This document shows positions 1 to 8,558 of a stretch of DNA of 44,627 nt, piece by piece. Below the pieces are notes generated by a model that worked only from the letters and a program-made list of their open reading frames with translations, had not been told where the DNA came from and ran no database searches. The translations under genes and the position numbers were made by a program. Position 1 is the stretch's first letter; each line of letters begins with the position of its first letter. This DNA is from Bacteroidales bacterium. Its GTDB lineage: Bacteria > Bacteroidota > Bacteroidia > Bacteroidales > Tenuifilaceae. The stretch covers positions 1-44,627 of the forward strand of contig JAQUJY010000001.1 in assembly GCA_028680705.1 (NCBI GenBank), read 5' to 3'.

Positions 1-433
1 GAATACCATCGAAAAGGATTTTCATATCCTCAATGGAATCGATAGCAACTCCAGCTTTACCAACATCGCCAACTACACGTGGGTGATCGCTATCGTAACC
101 ACGGTGGGTTGCTAGGTCGAATGCAACTGACAAACCCTTTTGGCCAGCGGCCAAATTACGACGATAAAATGCGTTCGACTCCTCGGCTGTTGAGAAGCCG
201 GCATACTGACGAACCGTCCATGCCCTATTAACGTACATGGTGCTATATGGTCCACGCAAAAATGGCGAAAGCCCTGCTGCGTAGTTCAAATGCTCTAACC
301 CTTCCAAGTCGGCCTTACTATAAACGGGGTTTATAGTAATCTGCTCAGGGGTAAGAAAACCATCTTTAGAGTCTTTTACCTCTTTGGCAGAATACTCCTG
401 ATTGATATTTATTTTTTTGAAATCTGGTTTCAT
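1..433 (-). CDS. mutB: Methylmalonyl-CoA mutase large subunit, N-terminal part (cut by window edge)
   Basis: The reading frame starts with an ATG at 433-431 on the minus strand and runs off the left edge, giving about 144 residues. The translation contains [33 protein letters not shown] and [18 protein letters not shown], the hallmark substrate-barrel motifs of the catalytic B12-dependent methylmalonyl-CoA mutase subunit. The enzyme interconverts succinyl-CoA and (R)-methylmalonyl-CoA in the propionate/succinate pathway used by many Bacteroidota. It lies 65 bases downstream of mutA on the same strand, the usual order, so the two are probably co-transcribed and form a heterodimer. The cobalamin-binding domain is outside the window and cannot be checked. 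Confidence 0.96.
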   Translation of the reverse strand, partial: MKPDFKKININQEYSAKEVKDSKDGFLTPEQITINPVYSKADLEGLEHLNYAAGLSPFLRGPYSTMYVNRAWTVRQYAGFSTAEESNAFYRRNLAAGQKGLSVAFDLATHRGYDSDHPRVVGDVGKAGVAIDSIEDMKILFDGI

Positions 434-498
434 AGTCTATTTTGTATTTTTAAACACTGAGACTCTAGGTTACTACTCTGTTTTACCTTACTTCTGTG

Positions 499-2370
499 TT
501 AAATATTTAGTAACCTCTGATACTCTCTCAGGGTCTCTAGCACATTGCTTTTTACGTTGATAAAATTCTTAATCCCTTTTGCTTCAAGTGCAGGTCTGCA
601 AGCAGGCGCACCAGCTACAGTAAATATAGCCTTGTTATTAAGCTTTTCGAATGCCTCAGGTGCAAGGGTTTCGTACTCGTCATCGGATGAGCAAATAACT
701 ACTATATCACTTTTGGCATCAAGCGCAGCTTTAATACCCTCATCAACAGTTTTAAAGCCAATATTATCAACTACCTCAAAGCCAGCGCAAGCAAAGAAAT
801 TGCAACTGAACTGTGCCCGAGCCCTCCGGAATGATAGATTTCCGACTGCAAGCATGAACGCCTTTGGTCGTTTGCCTGAAACATCGGTTCTGTACCTCAA
901 CTCCTCAAATGCTTGTGACCCCCTAAATTGATTAAGAGGCTCGCATATTGCGTCAGCAGGTTTCTGCACCTCAGGCTTTTTAACAGTTTCTATACTCACA
1001 ACCTTTTGGTCCGCAACCTCAGTAAAGTTAGGGTATTGGTTTGTTCCGAGAACGGTTTGCCTGCGAGTTGCAATATTCGACTCACGCTTATCGGCTAACG
1101 TTTTAATCTCATTCTGAATAAAGCCATCGGTAAAGGCTTTTACATAACCTCCTAAATCTTGTACTTTTAAAAACAGATCCCATGCATGCTTAATAACCGA
1201 TTGGGTTAAGGTTTCAATATAGTAGCTACCTGCAGCAGGATCGACCACCTTATCGAAATAGGCTTCCTCTTTAACAATTATCTGCTGATTTCGAGCAACC
1301 CTTTCGGAGAATGCAGTTTGCTTTTGATAGGGAGCATCGAACGGAAGTACGGTAAAACTATTCACTCCGCCAAGACTTGCCGCCATGGTTTCGGTAGTGG
1401 TGCGAAGCATGTTTATGTATGGATCGTAAACGGTTTTGTTCCAAATTGAGTTAGTAGCATGTACAGTAATAGGCTTACAATTTGGGCAAGCATAAGCCTC
1501 AGCAACTTTTGCCCAAAGCAAACGAATAGCCCTAAACTTGGCAATTTCCATAAAGTAATTTGAACCTACAGCAAAAGTAAAAGACATCTTACTAAATGCA
1601 TCGTTGGCGCTAACCCCTTTTTCGGTTAGCCAATTAACGTACTCAACGCCCATGGATAGTGCAAAAGCTAACTCTTGGGTAATTGATGATCCTGCATTGC
1701 GAAAAATATCGCCTCTTACAGCAATTAGCTTAAAGTTTGGTAGCGCTTTCCCGTTGTTAAAAACTTCAAAGGTTCGCTGGGCTGCTGTTTCTTGATCAGC
1801 ACAAAACTTTCCGCTTAACGAAAGGGCAGCAAGAGGGCTATAATCGAGAGATCCCTTGGCCTTAGCAATATCAACTTTGCCCTTTTTAAATGCATCGATT
1901 AGCACAGGCAATATCGTTCTGGAATTGCAGCCCGAAACGAAGTTTACTTCATGAATCGTAGGATCGATGCCAGCAATTAGTTTTGATACACTATCAGCCG
2001 ATGGTTTACAGTCGGCACAGGTAACAAAGCCAACCGAATCGGCTCCTCTTTTAAGTGCATCTAATGCTTTTTTGTTGGCTTGCTGTACATCGCAAGCATC
2101 AAAATCTTGCCTTACAAGCCAGCTATTCGAGTTGGTATTAACCCCTCGGACATAAGGAAACTCACCGGGCAAGGCGCGAGTACTCTTAATATTCTCTAAA
2201 TCTTCAGCCCGATAGTAGGGTTTAACGCTAAAACCCTCCATGGTTTTCCATACCAACCTTTTGTCGTAGTCGGCACCTTTCAAATCCTTTTTTATCGCCT
2301 CTTCCCATGCTTCGGTTGATACCGGCGGGAAATCGGAGAACAACTTAGGATCGTTTATATTCTCTGCCAT
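499..2370 (-). CDS. mutA: Methylmalonyl-CoA mutase small subunit
   Basis: This 623-residue protein matches the small subunit in length and layout: a mutase barrel (about residues 20-470, including the segment VDPAAGSYYIETLT), then a Rossmann-like cobalamin-type domain (about 500-623). In the C-terminal domain the cobalt-liganding DxHxxG of the large subunit is not present; the equivalent region reads VGNLSFRRARAQF. That is normal for the small subunit, which is structural and does not carry B12. The ATG at 2370 gives MAENINDPKLFSDFPPVS, a typical start. The gene precedes mutB by 65 bases on the same strand. Two TAnnTTTG-like boxes lie just upstream on the minus strand. Confidence 0.96.
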   Translation of the reverse strand: MAENINDPKLFSDFPPVSTEAWEEAIKKDLKGADYDKRLVWKTMEGFSVKPYYRAEDLENIKSTRALPGEFPYVRGVNTNSNSWLVRQDFDACDVQQANKKALDALKRGADSVGFVTCADCKPSADSVSKLIAGIDPTIHEVNFVSGCNSRTILPVLIDAFKKGKVDIAKAKGSLDYSPLAALSLSGKFCADQETAAQRTFEVFNNGKALPNFKLIAVRGDIFRNAGSSITQELAFALSMGVEYVNWLTEKGVSANDAFSKMSFTFAVGSNYFMEIAKFRAIRLLWAKVAEAYACPNCKPITVHATNSIWNKTVYDPYINMLRTTTETMAASLGGVNSFTVLPFDAPYQKQTAFSERVARNQQIIVKEEAYFDKVVDPAAGSYYIETLTQSVIKHAWDLFLKVQDLGGYVKAFTDGFIQNEIKTLADKRESNIATRRQTVLGTNQYPNFTEVADQKVVSIETVKKPEVQKPADAICEPLNQFRGSQAFEELRYRTDVSGKRPKAFMLAVGNLSFRRARAQFSCNFFACAGFEVVDNIGFKTVDEGIKAALDAKSDIVVICSSDDEYETLAPEAFEKLNNKAIFTVAGAPACRPALEAKGIKNFINVKSNVLETLREYQRLLNI

Positions 2371-2403
2371 AACCTATATGTTTATTTATTTAGTATCGAG
2401 GCA

Positions 2404-2419
2404 CAAATTTACAAACTTA
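2404..2419 (-). promoter_or_regulatory. Possible mutA promoter: two adjacent -7-like boxes
   Basis: Read on the minus strand, TAAGTTTG (2419-2412) is followed directly by TAAATTTG (2411-2404); both match the Bacteroidota -7 consensus TAnnTTTG. They lie 34-49 bases upstream of the mutA ATG. No clear TTG -33 element is seen at the expected 19-21 base distance, so support is limited to the -7 match and its position. Confidence 0.3.
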
Positions 2420-2498
2420 TTAGCATTGTAAGTAAAAATGAGAGTAATATAGTAGTGAGTGTGTTTTGTAGCATATCGATTTGAACGGAGATTAACAA

Positions 2499-3446
2499 TT
2501 AGCTGCGTTTACAAGAAAAGGGCAACCAAACAGCCAACAGAGCGGGTAGCGCAACATTAAGCATCCAAACAGCATGAGCAGCAAGTACAATGGCAGCTGG
2601 ATGGTTCCAAAACGCACCTACAAACATTACTGCAAACCCCGATCGAACTCCAGCATCAGCAATTGAAAGCACTGGGATAAGACTTGCAAAAAGATAGGTT
2701 GCAAAAACCGAAGCATACGCTTGACTCAAACCTGAGCTATATCCAAAAAGATATAACAAAAGCACAAACTGTGTGGAAAAAACCAGATACCTTAAAAGGC
2801 TAAGTAATTGAACAACTAAAGCACTTGAAACTGGAGCTTTAGCAATGAGAGCAGCATCAAAACCCATTCTTTTAAAAAAGCTAAACTTTGCCATAACCTT
2901 CGCAACAAACCCATTACCAAAAACAAATAAACCCGCAATAAAAAGCGACAGCACTAAGCCAAGTATGACGAAGGGATTTTTAAAATAATGGTTAATCCCC
3001 ACCTGGCTGCCCAAAATGAACATACCAAAAAGGCCGAAGATTATGGTAGCCAACTGCTGGGCAAACCCACACTGAACAGCAAAAATTCCTGCTTCGGTTT
3101 TTCTCTCCGTTTTAAGTAAAGCAACACGGCCAATGGGATCTCCTATCCTATTGGGGGTAAAAAGGCCAACACCCACGCCATATAGCACAGTTTTTAGTGC
3201 AACCTCAATACTTACCGACTCAATGCTTCTAAGCGCAAATTTCCATTTTACTGCCTCAATCAGCCAATTTATGGGCATGAGCAAAAGTACTAAAGCAACC
3301 ACCCATAGGCCATGGGTTGGAATCTGCAGAAAGATGGGTTCTACCTGGCTAAGGTCTTCCTTTGATAGCCTAACTGCAACAAATCCATATGCCAAAACAG
3401 CAACGGAAATCTTAGCGACAAGAATTCCTCTATTCTTTTTAATCAC
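2499..3446 (-). CDS. Flippase-like / LPG-synthase-TM family (UPF0104) membrane protein
   Basis: The 315 residues are almost wholly hydrophobic, with about seven or eight predicted membrane spans separated by short basic loops. The loop motif GVGVGLFTPNRIGDPIGRVA (about residues 91-110) resembles the conserved (V/L)xPxRxGE-type segment of the lysylphosphatidylglycerol synthase transmembrane / UPF0104 family. That family includes the flippase half of MprF and many uncharacterised proteins of polyprenol or lipid handling. No soluble aminoacyl-transferase domain is attached, so lipid aminoacylation is unlikely. The substrate cannot be read from the sequence. It is on the same strand as mutA but 128 bases upstream of it, with no functional link apparent; the next upstream gene (YihY-like) is divergent. 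Confidence 0.75.
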   Translation of the reverse strand: MIKKNRGILVAKISVAVLAYGFVAVRLSKEDLSQVEPIFLQIPTHGLWVVALVLLLMPINWLIEAVKWKFALRSIESVSIEVALKTVLYGVGVGLFTPNRIGDPIGRVALLKTERKTEAGIFAVQCGFAQQLATIIFGLFGMFILGSQVGINHYFKNPFVILGLVLSLFIAGLFVFGNGFVAKVMAKFSFFKRMGFDAALIAKAPVSSALVVQLLSLLRYLVFSTQFVLLLYLFGYSSGLSQAYASVFATYLFASLIPVLSIADAGVRSGFAVMFVGAFWNHPAAIVLAAHAVWMLNVALPALLAVWLPFSCKRS

Positions 3447-3559
3447 CCTTAAATATTTTGCGCTAAATTAGTACAATACATTTAAACCAATAGCCCGCAG
3501 AGAGAAACAACATTTTTAATTACTTTTACTTGTTTTAATCTAGTAAAAACCTGACAACT

Positions 3560-4912
3560 ATGATGGCAGCAAAGAAAGGCAACAAAAAATCTTTTTTAAA
3601 TATCAAAAAGATAAAATACTTCTTAACAAAAAAGATATGGAATATACAGCTAAGAGATTACCCGCTACCTCGCCGTATTTTCTACCACACGCTTAGGATA
3701 ATAATGTTAGCATATAGAGGTTTTATTGAGGATAGAGTTACTTTGCGCGCTTCTGCCCTTACCTACTTCACGCTTATGTCAATTGTACCAATATTAGCAA
3801 TGGGTTTTGGTATTGCTAAAGGTTTTGGGGTTGATAAATACATGGAAAACCAACTGCTAGAAAATTTTGAAGGTCAGCAAGAAATTTTGTCTCAGGTAAT
3901 TTCTTTTTCCAATAATCTACTCAAAAATACTGGCGGAGGTTTAATTGCAGGTATTGGTGTAATAGTTTTATTCTACTCTGTACTAAAAGTTTTTAATCAT
4001 ATCGAGCGTTCATTTAACGACATTTGGCAAATTAGAACATCACGCCCCTATGCCCGAAAATTTGCCGATTACCTATCGATGATGCTTATTGCTCCTGTTT
4101 TACTTATTGCAGCAAGCGGAATAAACGTTTTTGTGGCCACACACCTCATCAGTCTTTCAGCAAAAATTGAGCTAATTAGCTACGTTGCTCCCTTAATAAT
4201 GTTCCTTCTTAAACTCGCACCCTATATCATCGTGTGGGTTGCCTTTACCCTGCTTTACATAGTGATGCCCAATACTAAGGTAAACATCATATCTGGTATA
4301 ATTGCAGGAATCGTTGCTGGTTCGGCTTTTATGATTACCCAGTGGATTTATATCGATTTTCAGATTGGCATGTCAAAGTATAATGCAATTTACGGGAGTT
4401 TTGCAGCAATACCCCTATTTTTGGCCTGGCTAAGAATTAGCTGGCTAATTGTGCTTTTTGGTGCCGAAATATCTTTCTCACATCAGAATCAGAATTTACA
4501 TGAGTTTGAGGCCGAAACAAAAACTATAAGCAACAAATCTAGTAAAGTCCTATCCGTTTTGGTTCTTAACCGAATAATTGGCCGATTTACTGGCGGAGAA
4601 GCACCCTTTACCTCGCAAGAACTATCCAAGGAACTTAAACTGCCCATACGATTAGTACAGATTCTTCTGGATAAACTAGTGGAGTGCAATATCCTTTCAA
4701 TGTCATATACCTCAGAACCCAAAACACCAGCTTTTCAGCCTGCCCAAAACATCGATAAATTCACCGTATCGTATGTATTTAATGCCATCGACGACTCTGG
4801 GGCAAATATTCGGCTAACCAACCCCACACTTGACAAAGTAAATGAGATATATAAAACATTTGTTGACAGGATAGATAAACTTGACGAAAACTTAATGGTT
4901 AAGGATATCTAA
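3560..4912 (+). CDS. YihY/BrkB-family inner-membrane protein with C-terminal winged-helix-like region
   Basis: The 450-residue protein begins with a basic cytoplasmic segment (about 1-50), followed by six hydrophobic spans (about 60-315) typical of the YihY/virulence factor BrkB family. Family-type motifs include DRVTLRASALTYFTLMSIVP, in which an amphipathic segment leads into the first span, and YGSFAAIPLFLAWLRISWLI near the last span. From about 330 to 450 the chain is soluble; GEAPFTSQELSKELKLPIRL looks like a helix-turn-helix segment, common in the longer Bacteroidota members. The family was once called ribonuclease BN, but that assignment was wrong. Its role is unresolved, with envelope integrity or transport proposed. 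Start chosen at the first ATG of MMAAKKGNKK. Confidence 0.85.
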   Translation: MMAAKKGNKKSFLNIKKIKYFLTKKIWNIQLRDYPLPRRIFYHTLRIIMLAYRGFIEDRVTLRASALTYFTLMSIVPILAMGFGIAKGFGVDKYMENQLLENFEGQQEILSQVISFSNNLLKNTGGGLIAGIGVIVLFYSVLKVFNHIERSFNDIWQIRTSRPYARKFADYLSMMLIAPVLLIAASGINVFVATHLISLSAKIELISYVAPLIMFLLKLAPYIIVWVAFTLLYIVMPNTKVNIISGIIAGIVAGSAFMITQWIYIDFQIGMSKYNAIYGSFAAIPLFLAWLRISWLIVLFGAEISFSHQNQNLHEFEAETKTISNKSSKVLSVLVLNRIIGRFTGGEAPFTSQELSKELKLPIRLVQILLDKLVECNILSMSYTSEPKTPAFQPAQNIDKFTVSYVFNAIDDSGANIRLTNPTLDKVNEIYKTFVDRIDKLDENLMVKDI

Positions 4913-5170
4913 ATTTCATATAGTTATCCGCTTGATGATACCAAAGCCACTGCAACAAACATGTTGTCAGAAACCTGCGGAATATTTTATCCATTTATGC
5001 TCATAACTCCCTAAGCCGACACTCATTTTTTTATCCTCGAAGCAACCTTAAACCCATTCTATGCATCTATAATATGATTGTAGAGAGAAAGGGTATAGTA
5101 TTTGTTACTATCAGTAATCCTTTAATCTTTCAATTATAACAGAGTAACTACAAAAACACCAACAAACAAT

Positions 5171-5440
5171 ATGTCGCAATCAGATATTTATAATAAAATT
5201 AGATGGACACTAATGGCTAACTTTCGACTTAAAGAAGCCACAAACCACTATAAGGCAAACCTTTCCGAGGATCTTGGCTTGGATGCATGGGATATTAATC
5301 AGCTCATTTTCTTAGTCGAAAAACAATTCAATATTCAGTTTGAAACTGGTATTGAAAAGAGTATAGTTAGCCTAAACCAAATTGCCTCACTAACATACAA
5401 GGCAATGCATAGGCAAACAGGGAGCATGAAGGTAGCTTAA
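5171..5440 (+). CDS. Small acyl-carrier-protein-like protein lacking the phosphopantetheine serine
   Basis: This 89-residue protein has the length and helical pattern of an acyl carrier protein. NLSEDLGLDAWDINQLIFLV (about residues 31-50) lines up with the ACP signature DLGxDSLDxxELxxxxE, followed by EKQFNIQFE. At the position of the serine that normally receives 4'-phosphopantetheine there is alanine (DAW instead of DSL; codons GAT GCA TGG). If the alignment is right, the protein cannot be a standard holo-ACP. It may be a scaffold, a regulatory ACP-like subunit, or a diverged relic. It stands alone: 258 bases follow the YihY-like gene, and a strong terminator lies downstream at 5475-5516. 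Assignment to the ACP fold is inference from motif and length. Confidence 0.7.
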   Translation: MSQSDIYNKIRWTLMANFRLKEATNHYKANLSEDLGLDAWDINQLIFLVEKQFNIQFETGIEKSIVSLNQIASLTYKAMHRQTGSMKVA

Positions 5441-5474
5441 ACAAACAAAAGGAACAATCCATTTTGCTGTACAT

Positions 5475-5516
5475 AAAACTTTGTGGTTGCCTAAAAATCG
5501 AACCACAAAGTTTTTT
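5475..5516 (+). terminator. Rho-independent terminator after the ACP-like gene
   Basis: A perfect 14-bp stem, AAAACTTTGTGGTT (5475-5488) with AACCACAAAGTTTT (5501-5514), encloses a 12-base loop and ends in a T run through 5516. It lies 35 bases past the stop of the ACP-like gene and before mpl. Confidence 0.85.
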
Positions 5517-5568
5517 ACTCTCTCCACTGATTTCAGTAGCATTTGTAGCCTTACTATACTTTTTTCCA

Positions 5569-5576
5569 TAACTTTG
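5569..5576 (+). promoter_or_regulatory. Possible mpl promoter (-7 box TAACTTTG)
   Basis: TAACTTTG at 5569-5576 matches TAnnTTTG. A TTTG at 5542-5545 could be the -33 element, but the 23-base spacing is longer than usual. The box lies so close to the gene that transcription would start at about 5582, making the message leaderless or nearly so. Confidence 0.4.
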
Positions 5577-5581
5577 CATAA

Positions 5582-6982
5582 ATGCATACTATGAGAATAC
5601 ATTTTATTGCCATCGGTGGCAGTGCAATGCACAATTTGGCTATTGTTCTTAAGCAGAAAGGCTATGCAATTAGTGGATCGGATGACGAGATTTTTGAACC
5701 ATCATACGGCCGGCTAAAGAGCAATGGGCTGCTTCCTGATAAAACAGGATGGTTCCCCAATAGAATTACGGAAGAGTTGGATGCCATTGTGCTCGGGATG
5801 CATGCTAGGACTGATAACCCAGAACTCATTAGGGCTAAAGAACTTGGACTAAAAATATTCTCGTACCCCGAATACCTTTACGAGCAGACAAAGAACAAAA
5901 CCCGAGTTGTGATAGGTGGAAGCCATGGTAAAACAACCATCACCTCAATGGTTATGCATGTATTAAAAGAATCGGGACTAAAGTTCGATTATATGGTGGG
6001 CGCCCAAATTGACGGTTTTAACAACATGGTTGGGCTATCAGACGATACCAATATAGCCGTTTTTGAGGGTGACGAGTACCTAACCTCTCCCATAGATGCA
6101 CGACCAAAATTCCATCTGTACAAACCACACATTGCCGTGATATCGGGCATTGCATGGGATCACATAAACGTTTTTCCCACAAAAGAGTTCTATGCAAAGC
6201 AATTTGAACTGTTTGTAAAAACAATACAGCCCAGTGGCAATCTTGTATTCTGCAAAAACGATAAGCAAGTTCAACAGATAACTAAGGATACTGCCAAAGA
6301 TGTAACCCTTTCTCCTTATAGCGAACACCCTTTTGTAATTAAAGGGGATAAAACCTATCTAAAAGCCGAAGGTGAATTAGTAGAGGTTAAAGTGTTTGGC
6401 AAGCACAATATGGAAAACATTGCTGCGGCTAAGAGTGTTTGCAATATTCTAGGAGTAACAAACGCTCAGTTTTATAGCGCGATCGGCACATTTTTGGGTG
6501 CTGCCAAACGAATGCAAAGATTGAACTCCAACGATTCGGTTGAGGTTTTTGTGGATTTTGCCCATGCTCCCTCAAAAGTAAAAGCTACCGTTAAGGCGCT
6601 AAAAGAAGCATATCCCACCAGAACGCTGATGGCTTGCCTTGAACTTCATACCTTTAGCAGCCTTAATAAAACATTTTTAGACGAGTATAATGGCGCACTG
6701 AACGATGCTGATTTCCCAATTATTTTTTACACCCCACAAACCATTGAACTCAAAAAACTGCCGCCATTGGATTCCAATTTTGTTAAGCAAAAGTTTGGCA
6801 ATACCAACATAAAGGTATTTCACAATTCGAGAGATTTACATCACCATATACTTAAACATCCCTGGCACAACGCCAACTTGCTTTTCATGTCATCGGGAAA
6901 CTTTGCAAACCTCGATCTTGACAGAATTGCCAATGTTGTTGTTGAAGACGATGATTTTCCGAAGCGATACCTTAAATTCTAA
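5582..6982 (+). CDS. mpl: UDP-N-acetylmuramate:tripeptide ligase (Mpl-type peptidoglycan recycling ligase)
   Basis: The 466-residue protein is a Mur ligase. It has an N-terminal Rossmann domain starting RIHFIAIGGSAMHNLAIVL, a P-loop GGSHGKTT (about residues 111-118), a central domain with AVFEGDEYLTSP and ISGIAWDHINVFPT, and a C-terminal domain with VFVDFAHAPSKVKATVKAL. The signature HNLA with GDEYLT favours Mpl, which attaches L-Ala-gamma-D-Glu-meso-DAP to UDP-MurNAc during muropeptide recycling, over MurC. Two starts are possible: ATG at 5582 (MHTMRIH...) or at 5591 (MRIH...). The -7 box at 5569-5576 puts the transcript start near 5582, which favours 5591 unless the message is leaderless. 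The GNAT gene follows after 18 bases, probably in one operon. Confidence 0.88.
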   Translation: MHTMRIHFIAIGGSAMHNLAIVLKQKGYAISGSDDEIFEPSYGRLKSNGLLPDKTGWFPNRITEELDAIVLGMHARTDNPELIRAKELGLKIFSYPEYLYEQTKNKTRVVIGGSHGKTTITSMVMHVLKESGLKFDYMVGAQIDGFNNMVGLSDDTNIAVFEGDEYLTSPIDARPKFHLYKPHIAVISGIAWDHINVFPTKEFYAKQFELFVKTIQPSGNLVFCKNDKQVQQITKDTAKDVTLSPYSEHPFVIKGDKTYLKAEGELVEVKVFGKHNMENIAAAKSVCNILGVTNAQFYSAIGTFLGAAKRMQRLNSNDSVEVFVDFAHAPSKVKATVKALKEAYPTRTLMACLELHTFSSLNKTFLDEYNGALNDADFPIIFYTPQTIELKKLPPLDSNFVKQKFGNTNIKVFHNSRDLHHHILKHPWHNANLLFMSSGNFANLDLDRIANVVVEDDDFPKRYLKF

Positions 6983-7000
6983 TTCAATACCAACAAAACT

Positions 7001-7567
7001 ATGATGCTTGCTAGTCAAACCATAGACATAGTTCCCCTGCGCATTGATGACCTGAAGCAGTTTATTAAATCGAGGGCACAGTTTGAGAATAAATACAATC
7101 TTAAACCCTCAGGACTAGAACTCAACCAGGCCTACAAAGAGGAACTCAACGAAGCAGTTGAACGCACTCCGGAAGTATGGCACAACAAAAGCAGCGATTA
7201 CCTGTTCCATACCCTATGGGTTTTTATTCATCGAAGGCAAAAGGTAATTATTGGGCAGTTTATTTTTAATGGCATTCCCAACAGGGATGGTGAAGTTGAA
7301 ATATTCTTTAGCATAGAAAAGCCATTTCGCCAGAATGGTTATGCCACAGAGGTTGTACAAGCAATTATGGATTGGGCGTCGCAAGAAGAAAGTTTTAAAA
7401 CCCTGCTAGTTGAAGCCGATCTGAATAATAAAGCGGCCATGGCTTCGTTAAAAAGGGTAGGGTTTAAAAGAGCAGGTCACCCCGATGACGATAATGAAGT
7501 GGAGATAACAAAGTACTATAAAACGATAAAACGTCAACCAGCAATAGAGGAACTCGATTTTGACTAA
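7001..7567 (+). CDS. GNAT-family N-acetyltransferase (RimJ/RimL-like)
   Basis: The 188-residue protein carries a GNAT fold. The acetyl-CoA pyrophosphate-binding loop is visible as FRQNGYATEVVQAIMDWA (about residues 109-126, the (R/Q)xxGx(G/A) motif), followed by the late-strand pattern VEADLNNKAAMASLKRVGFK, typical of the RimJ/RimL branch that acetylates protein N-termini or small amines. The actual substrate is unknown. It sits 18 bases after mpl and 29 bases before the next gene, so it is probably co-transcribed with both. Link to peptidoglycan or muropeptide metabolism is only suggested by position. Confidence 0.85.
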   Translation: MMLASQTIDIVPLRIDDLKQFIKSRAQFENKYNLKPSGLELNQAYKEELNEAVERTPEVWHNKSSDYLFHTLWVFIHRRQKVIIGQFIFNGIPNRDGEVEIFFSIEKPFRQNGYATEVVQAIMDWASQEESFKTLLVEADLNNKAAMASLKRVGFKRAGHPDDDNEVEITKYYKTIKRQPAIEELDFD

Positions 7568-7596
7568 AATATACTTAAAAGTAAAAATTTATAAGC

Positions 7597-8076
7597 ATGA
7601 AGAGAATGACCCTTTTTATCCTTTTAACAGGAGCACTATTGGGAGGATTAACTGCAAGTGCACAGCAAACTTATAAAACAGGCCTTGGCTTAAAGGGTGG
7701 CTACCCCTCAGGGGTTACTGTTAAACACTTTCTAGATAATAGATCAGCAGTTGAGGGCATTGCATCATTTGGTTGGGGAGGATTTGGCATAACGGGGCTG
7801 TACCAATTTCATAACCCCATACCCGATTTACCCGGTTTGTCTTGGTACTATGGAGGAGGTGCTCATCTTGCTATCGCAAATGATGACGATGATGATGATA
7901 ACCCATGGAGAGGAGAAGAGCTTACCCTTGGTATTGATGGAGTTATTGGATTAGAGTATGTTTTTGCTGAAGCTCCTATTTCCATTGGAATAGATATCCT
8001 ACCCGTACTTAATATTATTCAAAAACCAGGTGTTTGGTTCAATTCAGGCATAGCCATTCGGTATACTTTCAAATAA
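7597..8076 (+). CDS. Small secreted, outer-membrane-barrel-like protein with an Asp-rich loop
   Basis: The 159-residue protein starts with a clear signal peptide (MKRMTLFILLTGALLGGLTASA, cleavage probably before QQTYKTG). The rest is rich in Gly, aromatic and alternating hydrophobic residues and ends in IAIRYTFK, a terminal aromatic strand as in outer-membrane beta-barrels. It resembles the small Bacteroidota proteins often called outer membrane beta-barrel proteins, but I recognise no specific family. The segment NDDDDDDNPW (about residues 95-104) forms a charged loop encoded by a GAT/GAC run and could bind divalent cations. It closes the probable mpl operon; no terminator is obvious before the tRNA-Glu promoter. 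Confidence 0.7.
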   Translation: MKRMTLFILLTGALLGGLTASAQQTYKTGLGLKGGYPSGVTVKHFLDNRSAVEGIASFGWGGFGITGLYQFHNPIPDLPGLSWYYGGGAHLAIANDDDDDDNPWRGEELTLGIDGVIGLEYVFAEAPISIGIDILPVLNIIQKPGVWFNSGIAIRYTFK

Positions 8077-8098
8077 CAACAAAAAACTTCCGTTTTAT

Positions 8099-8129
8099 TT
8101 TGCAAGGAATATTTTTTAATTTATCTTTG
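8099..8129 (+). promoter_or_regulatory. Promoter for tRNA-Glu and rpsT
   Basis: TTTG (8099-8102) and TATCTTTG (8122-8129) are separated by 19 bases, an excellent match to the Bacteroidota consensus. It lies 41 bases upstream of the tRNA-Glu gene. The only following terminator is after rpsT, so it may drive both. Confidence 0.75.
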
Positions 8130-8170
8130 CACCCGCTTTACAGCAAGTAATGTAAAGTTATTTGAAATAT

Positions 8171-8242
8171 GGCCCGTTCGTCTAGGGGTTAGGACGCCAG
8201 GTTTTCATCCTGGTAACAGGGGTTCGATTCCCCTACGGGCTA
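8171..8242 (+). tRNA. tRNA-Glu (anticodon TTC)
   Basis: The 72-base sequence folds into a complete cloverleaf. The acceptor stem pairs GGCCCGT with ACGGGCT, the anticodon arm is CCAGG-TTTTCAT-CCTGG with anticodon TTC, and the T arm is AGGGG-TTCGATT-CCCCT. The discriminator base is A, and CCA is not encoded. rpsT begins 29 bases downstream. Confidence 0.97.
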
Positions 8243-8271
8243 CTACATTATTTATCATAATAAATAGCATC

Positions 8272-8526
8272 ATGGCAAACCACAAGTCAGCAATTAAGAG
8301 AATTCGTCAGGATCAATCAAAAAGGGTTCACAACAAGTACCATGCGCGCACTACCCGTAATGCTATTAAGCAGTTAAGGGATACTAGCGACAAAAATGCG
8401 GCTCAAGAGATGCTTCCTAAGGTTTCTTCAATGATTGATAAATTAGCGAAGAGAAATGTTATTCATAAGAATAAGGCTGCAAACATTAAGAGTTCGCTGT
8501 CTATTCATGTTAATGCATTGCAATAG
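8272..8526 (+). CDS. rpsT: 30S ribosomal protein S20
   Basis: The 84-residue, Lys/Arg-rich helical protein begins MANHKSAIKRIRQDQSKRVH, the typical S20 N-terminus, and contains KRNVIHKNKAANIKSSLS, the conserved C-terminal helix segment. S20 is a primary binder of 16S rRNA in the small subunit. Length matches the family. The gene lies 29 bases after tRNA-Glu and is followed by a strong terminator at 8559-8584, so a tRNA-Glu/rpsT transcript from the promoter at 8099-8129 is likely. Confidence 0.98.
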   Translation: MANHKSAIKRIRQDQSKRVHNKYHARTTRNAIKQLRDTSDKNAAQEMLPKVSSMIDKLAKRNVIHKNKAANIKSSLSIHVNALQ

Positions 8527-8558
8527 AATATACGTATTCAAAAAGGATAATTGAATTT

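Noticed and set aside
499-880. MutA lacks the B12-ligand histidine, suggesting inactivation
   Set aside because: The small subunit of methylmalonyl-CoA mutase normally lacks it. Catalysis belongs to MutB.
4913-5170. 258-base gap between the YihY-like and ACP-like genes as a hidden RNA or small gene
   Set aside because: No cloverleaf, strong hairpin with T run, consensus promoter or convincing short frame could be seen.
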